Both the position numbers and the translations under genes were made by a program. 5,796 bases of DNA from an uncultured Spirochaetaceae bacterium (GTDB lineage: Bacteria > Spirochaetota > Spirochaetia > Treponematales > Treponemataceae). The notes beneath the pieces were generated by a model. It saw nothing but the letters and a program-made list of their open reading frames with translations. It did no database searches and was not told where the DNA came from. Shown piece by piece: positions 1 to 5,716 of the stretch; position 1 is the first letter of the stretch; every line of letters starts with the position of its first letter. The stretch covers positions 1 through 5,796 of the forward strand of contig CACYBG010000271.1 in assembly GCA_902772605.1 (NCBI GenBank), given 5' to 3'.

Positions 1-85
1 TGAGATCAGGATTATTTTCCATGCTTTCAATCTGATGCGGGTTTATCCAGTACTTTTTCCCATCCAACCTGGTAACTTCAATCAT
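1..85 (-). CDS. flbD: FlbD-family flagellar protein, 5' part only
   Basis: The first 28 codons of a minus-strand gene that runs off the left edge. The ATG is at 85-83 and the translation begins MIEVTRLDGKKYWINPHQ, followed by IESMENNPDL. This matches the start of the small FlbD family, whose members begin M-I-x-[VL]-T-R-L-[ND]-G and continue with a hydrophobic stretch and an 'IE.IE..PD' segment. From family knowledge, FlbD proteins are short (roughly 60-80 residues) and are encoded in spirochaete motility operons, usually near flgE, motA and motB; their exact role is poorly defined. The Shine-Dalgarno is weak (AGAAT just before the ATG). A promoter lies directly upstream, so flbD appears to be the first gene of its transcript, with any flagellar partners to the left of the window. 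Family assignment is fairly sure despite the short fragment. Confidence 0.8.
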   Translation of the reverse strand, partial: MIEVTRLDGKKYWINPHQIESMENNPDL

Positions 86-93
86 ATTCTATC

Positions 94-122
94 ATAATGT
101 ACGCTAATAAAAAAGTCGTCAA
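94..122 (-). promoter_or_regulatory. Candidate sigma-70 promoter for flbD
   Basis: On the minus strand TTGACG (122-117) is separated by 17 bases from CATTAT (99-94). The -35 matches consensus at five of six positions and the -10 at four of six. Transcription would start near base 87, leaving almost no leader before the ATG at 85. An overlapping TATGAT (96-91) is a better -10 but its spacing of 20 is too long and it would start transcription inside the gene. Confidence 0.45.
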
Positions 123-133
123 GTGATGAAATC

Positions 134-154
134 CCTAAAATTTTTATTTTTAGG
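134..154. repeat. Inverted repeat CCTAAAA-N7-TTTTAGG
   Basis: Perfect 7-base arms (134-140 and 148-154) around a 7-base spacer, with an AT-rich interior. It lies about 11 bases upstream of the -35 element of the flbD promoter, a position suited to an activator site or UP-like element. Six of the seven arm bases (CTAAAA/TTTTAG) and the spacer length recur at 3924-3944 in front of the phosphatase gene. It is a poor terminator: the stem is weak and no gene ends here. Confidence 0.4.
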
Positions 155-207
155 AAAAATCAGCACGGCCCGCACCCCTTTAACGCAAGTCCTCCATTCA
201 AGACTAT

Positions 208-281
208 CGGAATCGGAGCTGTCGGACTTTAGGAAAGCGTAAACTTTCAGCAGTCGGAATCGAAAGGAATCGGAATCGATT
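208..281. repeat. GGAATC repeat cluster upstream of the response regulator
   Basis: GGAATC occurs at 209-214, 256-261, 266-271 and 272-277, the last two in tandem with a 6-base period. Additional TCGGA units at 213-217 and 221-225 thicken the cluster. It ends in the 8-base palindrome AATCGATT (274-281), next to the candidate promoter of the response regulator. Repeated half-sites in front of an OmpR-type regulator are compatible with autoregulation, but this is inference. The rest of 86-357 shows no convincing gene on either strand. Confidence 0.35.
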
Positions 282-311
282 TTACGGGCATAAATATTCC
301 GTTATTATAAC
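281..311 (+). promoter_or_regulatory. Weak candidate promoter for the two-component operon
   Basis: TTTACG (281-286) is followed after 18-19 bases by TTATAA/TATAAC (305-311). Both hexamers are imperfect and the spacing is slightly long. It would give a leader of about 40 bases, rich in A, before the ATG at 358. No better-spaced pair was found between 155 and 357. Confidence 0.25.
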
Positions 312-357
312 AAAAAAAATATGGAATTATGGAATGTTTTGATTTATCCTTTGAATC

Positions 358-1050
358 ATGAAGAACAGCATAATGATAATCGAAGACGTAGCCGAGATGG
401 CGCAACTTGTAACCATGTACATGATCAACGCGGGATTTGACTGTGAAGCGTTCGAAACCGCAGAGTCGGCACTTGAAAGGCTCCAGAACGGATACACCCC
501 CGACCTGGTCCTGCTCGACCTGAACCTTCCGGGAATGAGCGGCCTTGATTTCCTCAAGAAATTCAGGAACGAGTACAGGGCGACCATCCCCGTCATAATC
601 GTCTCTGCAAGGGATGCCGACGAAGACATAATAGCGGGACTCGGATTCGGTGCCGACGATTACGTTGCAAAGCCTTTCAGTCCGAAGGTCCTGGTTGCAA
701 GGGTCAAGGGAAAGCTCAACAGGCTCTTTGCGACCGAAGCGTCGGTGGAAGAAACCATAACGTTCGGCGACTACACCCTGTTCTGCAACAGCTGCGTACT
801 GAAAAAGCACGGTACCGAGAAGATTCCCCTTTCGACCAAGGAATACGAGGTGCTCGAATACCTTGTAAGGAACGCAGGAGAAGCCATGACTCCCGAAGTC
901 ATATACAACCACGTATGGAAAAGCCAGTACGGAGACATAACTGCAGTCGCCGTCTACATACAGAGGCTCAGGAAGAAGATTGAAGACGACCCCACTCACC
1001 CGAAGCACATAACGACCATGTTCGGAATGGGCTACAAGTTTGAAATATGA
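358..1050 (+). CDS. OmpR/PhoB-family response regulator
   Basis: Complete 230-residue two-domain response regulator, normal length for the family. The receiver domain covers about residues 4-120: acidic pair E9/D10, phospho-acceptor D54 in LVLLDLNLPGMSG, S83 in IIVSARD and K105 in DDYVAKPFS, so it should be phosphorylatable. The winged-helix DNA-binding domain covers about 130-230 and contains LSTKEYEVLEYLVRNAG and the recognition-helix region AVAVYIQRLRKKIED. It ends TMFGMGYKFEI, where most relatives have T-[VI]-R-G-x-G-Y-x-F, so the usual Arg is Phe here. The ATG at 358 is the furthest upstream possible because an in-frame TGA sits at 352-354; no clear Shine-Dalgarno precedes it. The downstream kinase overlaps it (ATGA at 1047-1050) and is its likely phosphodonor. 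The target genes are unknown; divergent flbD and its own promoter are candidates by position. Confidence 0.95.
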   Translation: MKNSIMIIEDVAEMAQLVTMYMINAGFDCEAFETAESALERLQNGYTPDLVLLDLNLPGMSGLDFLKKFRNEYRATIPVIIVSARDADEDIIAGLGFGADDYVAKPFSPKVLVARVKGKLNRLFATEASVEETITFGDYTLFCNSCVLKKHGTEKIPLSTKEYEVLEYLVRNAGEAMTPEVIYNHVWKSQYGDITAVAVYIQRLRKKIEDDPTHPKHITTMFGMGYKFEI

Positions 1051-2489
1051 TGAAGGGCATCCGTTTTCCATCCGCCAAAAAAACAAAGGTCCGGTGGTAC
1101 AGAATGAAGATAAAGACCCAGTTCACCATACTGATCGCCGCAATAGCGCTGGTCCCGTTGGCCTGTGCCGTATCCTTTCCTATATATCATTACCTGACCT
1201 CGCCCCAGAGGTACCTGATGAAGGGTTACAAGGAGCTCAAGAAACTGAACCGCTCGGGTCTTTCGGAGTCGGAACTCGATGAAATCAGGGAGATGATAAG
1301 GTTCATCCCCTCGGACATGCAGATTGCGATATACAACGATCCGTCCATAATAATCTCCAACATACCCGATCTAAAGGCGGGCACAAAGCTTTCCATATTC
1401 GACATCTTCACGTTCATAAGCGAAACGAGCAACGAATACGACTATCAGATGCAGGGACGCTACGGACTTAAATCCTTCAAGAAAGGACGGTTCTTCATAG
1501 TCTGCAGGGTCCCGGTCGCAGATCCGAACAAGAGGCACAGGAACAACTACCTGATGCCTGCATTCATACTGATGGTAGTGTTCGAGACCATCTGCATAGC
1601 CATGACCATAATAATATCGAAGACGGTATTCTCGTCCATACAGCTTCTGGAAAGCAACACGCAGAAGATTGCAAACGGAGAGCTTGACATCCATCTGGAA
1701 ATTCCTGAACGTCACAGGGACACGAACGAAATCACCTCGCTTGCAGAAAACCTTGAAAGGATGCGGCAGTCGCTCAAGGACAACCAGGAGAGGCGCAACA
1801 AATTCATCATGGGCATAAGCCACGACCTGAGGACCCCCGTCACGCTGATAAAGGGGTACTCCGAAGCCATAACGGACGGAGTCGTCACGGACATGGACAG
1901 CATAAAGAAATCGCTGTCCATCGTCGAAAACAAGGCGGATCAGCTTGAAACGATGATAAACGACCTCATAAACTACATGAAGCTGAACACGGGAGAATGG
2001 AGGCAGCACCTTGCACAGGTCGCAATCAGGCCCGTAATAGACGACTTTGCATCGTCGGCGGCGGAAACGGCAGAGGTCTACAAGCGGAACGTATCCACCA
2101 AAATCAGCGTGGACGAATCGACGACCATATACATGGACAAAAACCTGTTCACCAGGGCGCTGGAAAACATTTACAGCAATGCACTCAGATACACGAAGGA
2201 CAACGACTCCATATTCATAACTGCGGAACAGGGAACCGGAGACATAAGGATTTCCATAAGGGACACCGGCATAGGAATAGAAGAAAAGGATCTGGCCCAC
2301 ATCTACGACATATTCTACAGGGGAACTTCATCGCGCAGGGAACAGGGCATGGGAGTCGGACTTTCAGTCGTAAAGACCGTAATTGACAGCCACGGATGGA
2401 ACATAGACGTAAAATCGGAGCCGGGAAACGGAACGGAATTCATAATCACCATACCGCTTGAAAACGGAGGAACGGTCCAGGCACGGTAA
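1047..2489 (+). CDS. Membrane sensor histidine kinase, HAMP/HisKA/HATPase
   Basis: 480-residue sensor kinase. TM1 spans about residues 26-48, an extracytoplasmic sensor region of about 120 residues follows (48-166), TM2 spans about 169-195, and HAMP covers about 193-245. In HisKA the phospho-accepting H259 lies in MGISHDLRTPVTLIKGY. The ATPase domain has an N box (ALENIYSNALRYT, about 371-383), a G1 box (DTGIGI, 406-411), an F box (YDIFYRG) and a G2 box (GMGVGLSVV), ending GNGTEFIITIPL. All catalytic motifs look intact. The sensor region matches no ligand-binding domain I recognise, so the signal is unknown. The chosen ATG overlaps the regulator stop as ATGA, implying translational coupling. 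A second candidate start at 1104 (MKIKTQFTILI), preceded by GGTGG at good spacing, would remove 19 residues without touching TM1. It is followed at once by convergent miaA, with no room for a separate terminator. Confidence 0.94.
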   Translation: MMKGIRFPSAKKTKVRWYRMKIKTQFTILIAAIALVPLACAVSFPIYHYLTSPQRYLMKGYKELKKLNRSGLSESELDEIREMIRFIPSDMQIAIYNDPSIIISNIPDLKAGTKLSIFDIFTFISETSNEYDYQMQGRYGLKSFKKGRFFIVCRVPVADPNKRHRNNYLMPAFILMVVFETICIAMTIIISKTVFSSIQLLESNTQKIANGELDIHLEIPERHRDTNEITSLAENLERMRQSLKDNQERRNKFIMGISHDLRTPVTLIKGYSEAITDGVVTDMDSIKKSLSIVENKADQLETMINDLINYMKLNTGEWRQHLAQVAIRPVIDDFASSAAETAEVYKRNVSTKISVDESTTIYMDKNLFTRALENIYSNALRYTKDNDSIFITAEQGTGDIRISIRDTGIGIEEKDLAHIYDIFYRGTSSRREQGMGVGLSVVKTVIDSHGWNIDVKSEPGNGTEFIITIPLENGGTVQAR

Positions 2490-2493
2490 ACGC

Positions 2494-3450
2494 TCAGGAA
2501 GATTTTCCGAAACCGTCGAGAAAACGGGCGATGCAGTCGGAAACGGCCTTTACGTCGTCTGCCTGTATTTCAAGCGCACCCGGAATCCCCCTCATGAAAG
2601 TGTACTGCTTTTTTGCATACCGTCTGGTATTGAATTTTATGAGTTACTTGATTTCGTCGGTGGACATGCTTCCGCCGGAAAAGAATTCCCTGTAACCGAT
2701 GGCCTTCATTGCGGGAGTCGATTCAGTGCATCCCATGGACCTGAGCCTTTCAACCTCTTCTTCCAGTCCGGCCTCGAACATCATGTCTACGCGTCTGTCT
2801 ATGCGCGAATACAGGTCGTCCCTGTCGCGAACGAGGACTATGGTACAGAATCCGTACCCTTCCCTAAGCTCAGTCGGAAGTTCATACGACGAAAGCTTTC
2901 TGCCCGAAGAATGATAGACCTCAAGCGCCCTGCATATCCTGTATCCGTCGTGAAGGTCGATTTTCCGTGCGTATTCCGGGTCTATCAGCTTCAACTCGTG
3001 GAAAAGAGGACCGTTACCCTCCACTTCAAGCCTTTTTTTCAGTTCAGCCCTGAGTTCGGGGTTCGATACGGGTGTCGGAGGAAGGCCAAGGAGGAAGCTC
3101 CTCACGTAAAAACCGGTGCCGCCAAGGACGACGGGAAGCTTTCCCCTGGAATGGATGTCCGCACAAGCCTCATCCGCAAGCTCAAGGAATTCGCCTACGC
3201 CGAACTGGACTTCAGGAGAAACGACATCGACAAGATGATGCGGAAGGTCCACCATTTCCTCGGTCGAAGGCTTTGCAGTACCTATGTTCAGGTGCCTGTA
3301 CACTGCCTGACTGTCTGCGCTTACGACTTCACCCGTCCCTTTAAAACCAAAAAGGCCGCCCCTTCCAAAGATTTCCCTGGCAAGGGCAGTCTTTCCGCAG
3401 GCCGTAGGTGCAAAAATCACGACGGCCGGAATTTTCTGCATGGAATCCAT
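2494..3450 (-). pseudogene. miaA: tRNA dimethylallyltransferase (MiaA) with in-frame TAA
   Basis: MiaA transfers dimethylallyl from DMAPP to N6 of A37 in tRNAs reading UNN codons. Family marks in order: a P-loop written FAPTACGKTAL (about residues 13-23), SADSQAVYRHLNIGTAKP with the catalytic Asp, LPHHLVDVVSP, RGKLPVVLGGTGFYV, DRDDLYSRIDRRVDMM and AMKAIGYREFF. Codon 269 is TAA (2646-2644). The same frame then continues for 49 more codons with textbook C-terminal MiaA sequence (LIKFNTRRYAKKQYTFMRG) to a TGA at 2496-2494. Without the stop the protein would be 318 residues, normal for the family; the truncated form has 268 and lacks the conserved Arg/Lys-rich helix. TAA ends the kinase, omega and phosphatase genes here, so it is an ordinary stop. 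Either the gene is freshly broken, the stop is read through, or one base is wrong; the frame is otherwise uninterrupted. The first P-loop residue is Ala where Gly is usual. The start is 3 bases after the omega stop, without a strong Shine-Dalgarno, which suggests coupling. Confidence 0.9.
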
Positions 3451-3453
3451 AGA

Positions 3454-3657
3454 TTACTGGTGGGACTTGTCCTCAAGGTGATACTGCACCTGATCGGTGA
3501 AAAGCTGGCGGGCAGCAAGGCTTACCACCTTGTCATCGTTCTCATGGATCTCGGGATCGTCCACCTTTGCAAGCTGAAAAGCCCTGCGGCTGGCGGCGAC
3601 AGTGATTGCGTAAATGCTCTTCTTGTATTTGACTAACTCTTCAAGTGGAAAAATCAT
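3454..3657 (-). CDS. rpoZ: RNA polymerase omega-subunit-like protein
   Basis: A 67-residue protein starting MIFPLEELVKYKKSIYAIT and continuing with AASRRAFQLA and DDKVVSLAARQLF. The [AC]-A-[SA]-[RK]-R-A-x-[QE]-L segment and the later K-x-V-x-x-A-[LA] segment are the omega/RpoZ (Rpb6-like) signature, and the length fits the short omega form I associate with spirochaetes. Omega binds the beta' subunit and helps RNA polymerase assembly. A longer reading from an ATG at 3675 adds six residues (MDRGSA). The ATG at 3657 is preferred because AGAGG (3669-3665) sits 7 bases before it and the predicted transcription start lies downstream of the longer start. The stop is 3 bases before miaA, so the two form one operon. 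Confidence 0.85.
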   Translation of the reverse strand: MIFPLEELVKYKKSIYAITVAASRRAFQLAKVDDPEIHENDDKVVSLAARQLFTDQVQYHLEDKSHQ

Positions 3658-3664
3658 TGCACTA

Positions 3665-3669
3665 CCTCT
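3665..3669 (-). promoter_or_regulatory. Shine-Dalgarno deciding the omega start
   Basis: AGAGG on the minus strand, 7 bases upstream of the ATG at 3657. It lies inside the longer reading from 3675, so it favours the 67-residue protein. Confidence 0.6.
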
Positions 3670-3677
3670 ATCCATAC

Positions 3678-3686
3678 ATCATATCA
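3678..3686 (-). promoter_or_regulatory. Extended -10 promoter for the rpoZ-miaA operon
   Basis: TGA followed by TATGAT on the minus strand (3686-3678) is an extended -10 (TGnTATGAT, five of six in the hexamer). No good -35 lies 16-18 bases upstream, as is common for extended -10 promoters. Transcription would start near 3671, giving a leader of about 14 bases before the ATG at 3657. Confidence 0.45.
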
Positions 3687-3709
3687 CATTTTTGCGACAA
3701 TGGGAAGTG

Positions 3710-3735
3710 TCTGATTCTGACGTGTCAGTTTCAGA
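3710..3735. promoter_or_regulatory. 26-base imperfect palindrome, operator-like
   Basis: The left half has TCTGA (3710-3714), TT, then CTGAC (3717-3721). The right half mirrors it with GTCAG (3724-3728), TT, then TCAGA (3731-3735). Ten of twelve base pairs are symmetric around a GT centre. The centre lies about 50 bases upstream of the predicted rpoZ transcription start, a classical activator position, though a repressor is equally possible. No known regulator box was recognised. Confidence 0.4.
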
Positions 3736-3892
3736 TGCGAATGGCAAGTCCAAACTGTTTTTTTCGGACAATCTGCCGATAATGAGATAAGGCCCTCTCT
3801 AAAATCTAAAAGATGAAGGGAATCTCGACAGACATTGGATGCCGGATGCACCAGAAGCACTTACACCCTGCAAAAACGGCTCCAATAAAGAA

Positions 3893-3914
3893 AAAACTTG
3901 ACGGTTCAAGTTTT
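3893..3914. repeat. Perfect inverted repeat spanning the -35 element
   Basis: Nine-base arms AAAACTTGA (3893-3901) and TCAAGTTTT (3906-3914) around CGGT. The -35 hexamer TTGACG (3898-3903) of the phosphatase promoter begins inside the left arm, so a protein bound here would compete with RNA polymerase. As a terminator it would be poor: the stem is mostly A-T and no gene ends nearby. Confidence 0.5.
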
Positions 3915-3926
3915 CGATGTTAGACT
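3898..3926 (+). promoter_or_regulatory. Sigma-70 promoter for the phosphatase/STAS operon
   Basis: TTGACG (3898-3903, five of six) and TAGACT (3921-3926, four of six) are separated by exactly 17 bases. Transcription would start near 3933, leaving a leader of about 54 bases before the TTG at 3987. Both hexamers overlap inverted repeats, which suggests repression. Confidence 0.5.
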
Positions 3927-3944
3927 AAAACGAAAAATTTTAGT
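3924..3944. repeat. Inverted repeat ACTAAAA-N7-TTTTAGT over the -10 and start site
   Basis: Perfect 7-base arms (3924-3930 and 3938-3944) around CGAAAAA. The left arm overlaps the end of the -10 hexamer and the spacer covers the predicted transcription start, so it could be an operator or a 5' mRNA hairpin. Core and spacing match the repeat at 134-154. Confidence 0.45.
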
Positions 3945-3974
3945 TTTAAAAATTGTCAGCGTTAAGCAAGTAAA

Positions 3975-3979
3975 GGGAG
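3975..3979 (+). promoter_or_regulatory. Shine-Dalgarno supporting a TTG start
   Basis: GGGAG, within AAAGGGAG, ends 7 bases before the TTG at 3987. This clear ribosome binding site is the reason for accepting a TTG start rather than the first ATG of the frame, at 4038 (residue 18), which would cut into the first membrane segment. Confidence 0.65.
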
Positions 3980-3986
3980 TTCCGTT

Positions 3987-5684
3987 TTGACATTTAACGA
4001 CAGATTTGCTTATATTCCTCTTTTCGCAATTGCAGTTATGGCTTTCGCCATGCTGATCCTTCTGTTCATATCCAAAAAAAGAAGTACGGCAAGGGTTAGT
4101 TTCACTGTATTTGCGGCGGACATCATAGTCCTGTTTGCCAGCATAATCGCGGGGTCCATGGTTCTGTCCGGAAACGAATCGGGTACGGCCATGGTATTCT
4201 ACGGCGTGTCCCTCACAGTGGCTGCATTCCTGGTTCTCCCGTACTGCATACTGCTTTCAACGTTCGAACCGAAGAAAATAGAAAAGCTCGTTCCCAAATC
4301 CTACAACGAAAGGACTGAAAAGGCGGCCGAAACGGTTCAGAAGCTCCAGGAAAAGACAGGCGAGCTTTCCGAAGACGAAATGGCGATGCTCGACATAAAC
4401 AGGGACTTCATGGTCCACGCAGCCATAGCATACGACTCAGACCAGGGATACAACAGTTTCCTTGATTACATAAACAACACCATTAAGGAACAGATAAACG
4501 CAGACGGTGCAGCCATAATGATGGTCGACGACTTCGAGGACCTGATTTCCGTCAAGGCATTTGCAGGAGACTTCCCTCCCCCGTACAAGCTTCCGTCGGA
4601 TCTGCCCCACAAGCCTGTCAGGGTTTCTACAAGCTTCAAGTTTGCATCGTTTCCGCTGCAGGACAACATCTTCGGCGAAATTGCAAAGAACGGACGTCCG
4701 GAACTCATAGACAAGCCTGAAATCGACGACAGGATCTATCAGAACGGCCCCGAGGAATTCCTTGAATGCGGAAGCTACATAATAGTACCGCTCAAGGTCC
4801 AGGATACGGTAATCGGAATCACGGCATTCGCAAGGAAAAACGGAACGCCTAAATTCACGAAGACTCACCTGAGCATGGCTTCAACCCTTACGGACTTTGC
4901 GGCTGCCATCATAAAGAACGTTATCACCGTCAAGGACATAATAGAGCGCAGCGAAATGAACAAGGAAGCTGAAATCGCAATGCGCATACAGAACACCCTG
5001 AAGCCGGCGAAACTTCCGTTGGTAAAGGGCATTCAGATCGGAAACATCTGGAACCAGGCCGACGGTGTCTGCGGTGACTATTACGACGTAATCGTCTCAA
5101 GGAAAGACAGGGTTTCGTTCATCATGTCGGACATTGCAGGAAAGGGAATCAACAGCATGACCGTCATGACCATGATCAGGGCGATGCTCCGTCTTGTAGT
5201 CAACACGACGCAGAGTGCAGGAAAAATCCTTACCTGGGTGAACAAGGGCATAACGTCAGAGTCGTTCAGCACGGATCACTTCGGTTCGGTAGCCCTCATA
5301 AACTACAATCCTGTGGAAAAATCCATGGAGATTTCAACCGGCGGTATAATTCCGGTGTATTACCTGGACGGCGAAACGAAGGAACTGACGCTTATATCCC
5401 AGTCATCCGACCCTATCGGCGTAGAAAAAACGTCAGAATACAAAGATTTCGTGCAAAATGTAAAAAGTGGTGATATAATATTCACATATACCGATGGTAT
5501 TGTAGAGGCCTTGAATGAAGACGGCGCCCAGTATACGACTGACAAGCTCCTTGACCTCATAAAGGCGAACTCCGCAAAACCGTGCAAGGAATTGGCTAAT
5601 ATCATCAAGAACGATGTAAAAAACTTCAGCGGCAACGCAAATCAACATGATGACGAGTCGCTGCTGATTATTAAAATTCAGTAA
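3987..5684 (+). CDS. Membrane GAF-SpoIIE/PP2C serine phosphatase, RsbU-like
   Basis: A 565-residue protein expected to dephosphorylate a phospho-STAS antagonist in a partner-switching pathway. Three hydrophobic segments (about residues 8-29, 38-60 and 68-92) anchor it in the inner membrane. A charged linker, probably helical (about 95-135), leads to a GAF-type domain (about 155-312). The SpoIIE/PP2C phosphatase covers about 325-565: AMRIQNTLKP (A-x-x-I-Q-x-x-L-x-P), VCGDYYD, SDIAGKGINSM, a glycine turn written STGGIIP, DPIGV, GDIIFTYTDGIVEALNEDG and HDDESLLIIKI. The metal-binding acidic residues are present (D364, D382, D503 and D555/D556), so it should be active. Deviations are Cys for the first Gly of GGDYYD and GGIIP where AGH-x-P is common. 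It starts at TTG behind a strong Shine-Dalgarno. The STAS gene 32 bases downstream is its likely substrate. The GAF ligand is unknown. Confidence 0.93.
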   Translation: MTFNDRFAYIPLFAIAVMAFAMLILLFISKKRSTARVSFTVFAADIIVLFASIIAGSMVLSGNESGTAMVFYGVSLTVAAFLVLPYCILLSTFEPKKIEKLVPKSYNERTEKAAETVQKLQEKTGELSEDEMAMLDINRDFMVHAAIAYDSDQGYNSFLDYINNTIKEQINADGAAIMMVDDFEDLISVKAFAGDFPPPYKLPSDLPHKPVRVSTSFKFASFPLQDNIFGEIAKNGRPELIDKPEIDDRIYQNGPEEFLECGSYIIVPLKVQDTVIGITAFARKNGTPKFTKTHLSMASTLTDFAAAIIKNVITVKDIIERSEMNKEAEIAMRIQNTLKPAKLPLVKGIQIGNIWNQADGVCGDYYDVIVSRKDRVSFIMSDIAGKGINSMTVMTMIRAMLRLVVNTTQSAGKILTWVNKGITSESFSTDHFGSVALINYNPVEKSMEISTGGIIPVYYLDGETKELTLISQSSDPIGVEKTSEYKDFVQNVKSGDIIFTYTDGIVEALNEDGAQYTTDKLLDLIKANSAKPCKELANIIKNDVKNFSGNANQHDDESLLIIKIQ

Positions 5685-5703
5685 ATTGTGCAACAAGAGC
5701 AAT

Positions 5704-5709
5704 AAGGAG
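5704..5709 (+). promoter_or_regulatory. Shine-Dalgarno of the STAS gene
   Basis: AAGGAG, 7 bases before the ATG at 5717. It indicates strong independent initiation of the second gene in the operon. Confidence 0.7.
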
Positions 5710-5716
5710 AACACAT

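Larger units (their letters stand above)
3684..3986. other. Divergent intergenic region between rpoZ and the phosphatase
   Basis: About 300 bases with no supportable gene on either strand. It holds the dyad at 3710-3735, a tandem TCTAAAA pair at 3798-3811, and a promoter with two inverted repeats at 3893-3944. Bases 3812-3890 show no structure I can interpret. As both flanking genes point away from it, no terminator is expected here, which makes operators the more natural reading of its symmetric sequences. Confidence 0.6.

Noticed and set aside
100..290. Long stretch without stops on the minus strand between flbD and the regulator
   Set aside because: About 60 codons with no ATG and no ribosome site; the translation is low-complexity (SDSDS runs from the GGAATC repeats) and does not resemble the end of flgE.
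247..1086. 279-codon open frame on the minus strand opposite the response regulator
   Set aside because: Pure shadow of a gene with all receiver and winged-helix motifs; its translation is Cys/Tyr/Phe/Val-rich with no domain.
1371..2300. 309-codon open frame on the minus strand opposite the kinase
   Set aside because: Antisense shadow of the kinase, with shadow-like composition and no motif.
2490..2493. Terminator between the convergent kinase and miaA genes
   Set aside because: Only 4 bases separate the genes, and no GC-rich hairpin with a T-tract is visible in the adjoining coding ends.
2458..3636. 392-codon open frame on the + strand opposite miaA and rpoZ
   Set aside because: It is antisense to two genes with clear family motifs, its translation has no recognisable domain, and it begins inside the kinase gene without a ribosome site.
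3748..3769. Imperfect hairpin GTCC...GGAC with a T-tract
   Set aside because: The T-tract is within the loop side rather than after the stem, and no gene ends here, so it is not a terminator.
3775..3782. GCCGATAA, an exact match to the -10 of sigma-28 flagellar promoters
   Set aside because: No TAAA-type -35 at the required distance (the nearest AAA is about 5 bases too far) and it is about 200 bases from the gene, so a chance match is likely.
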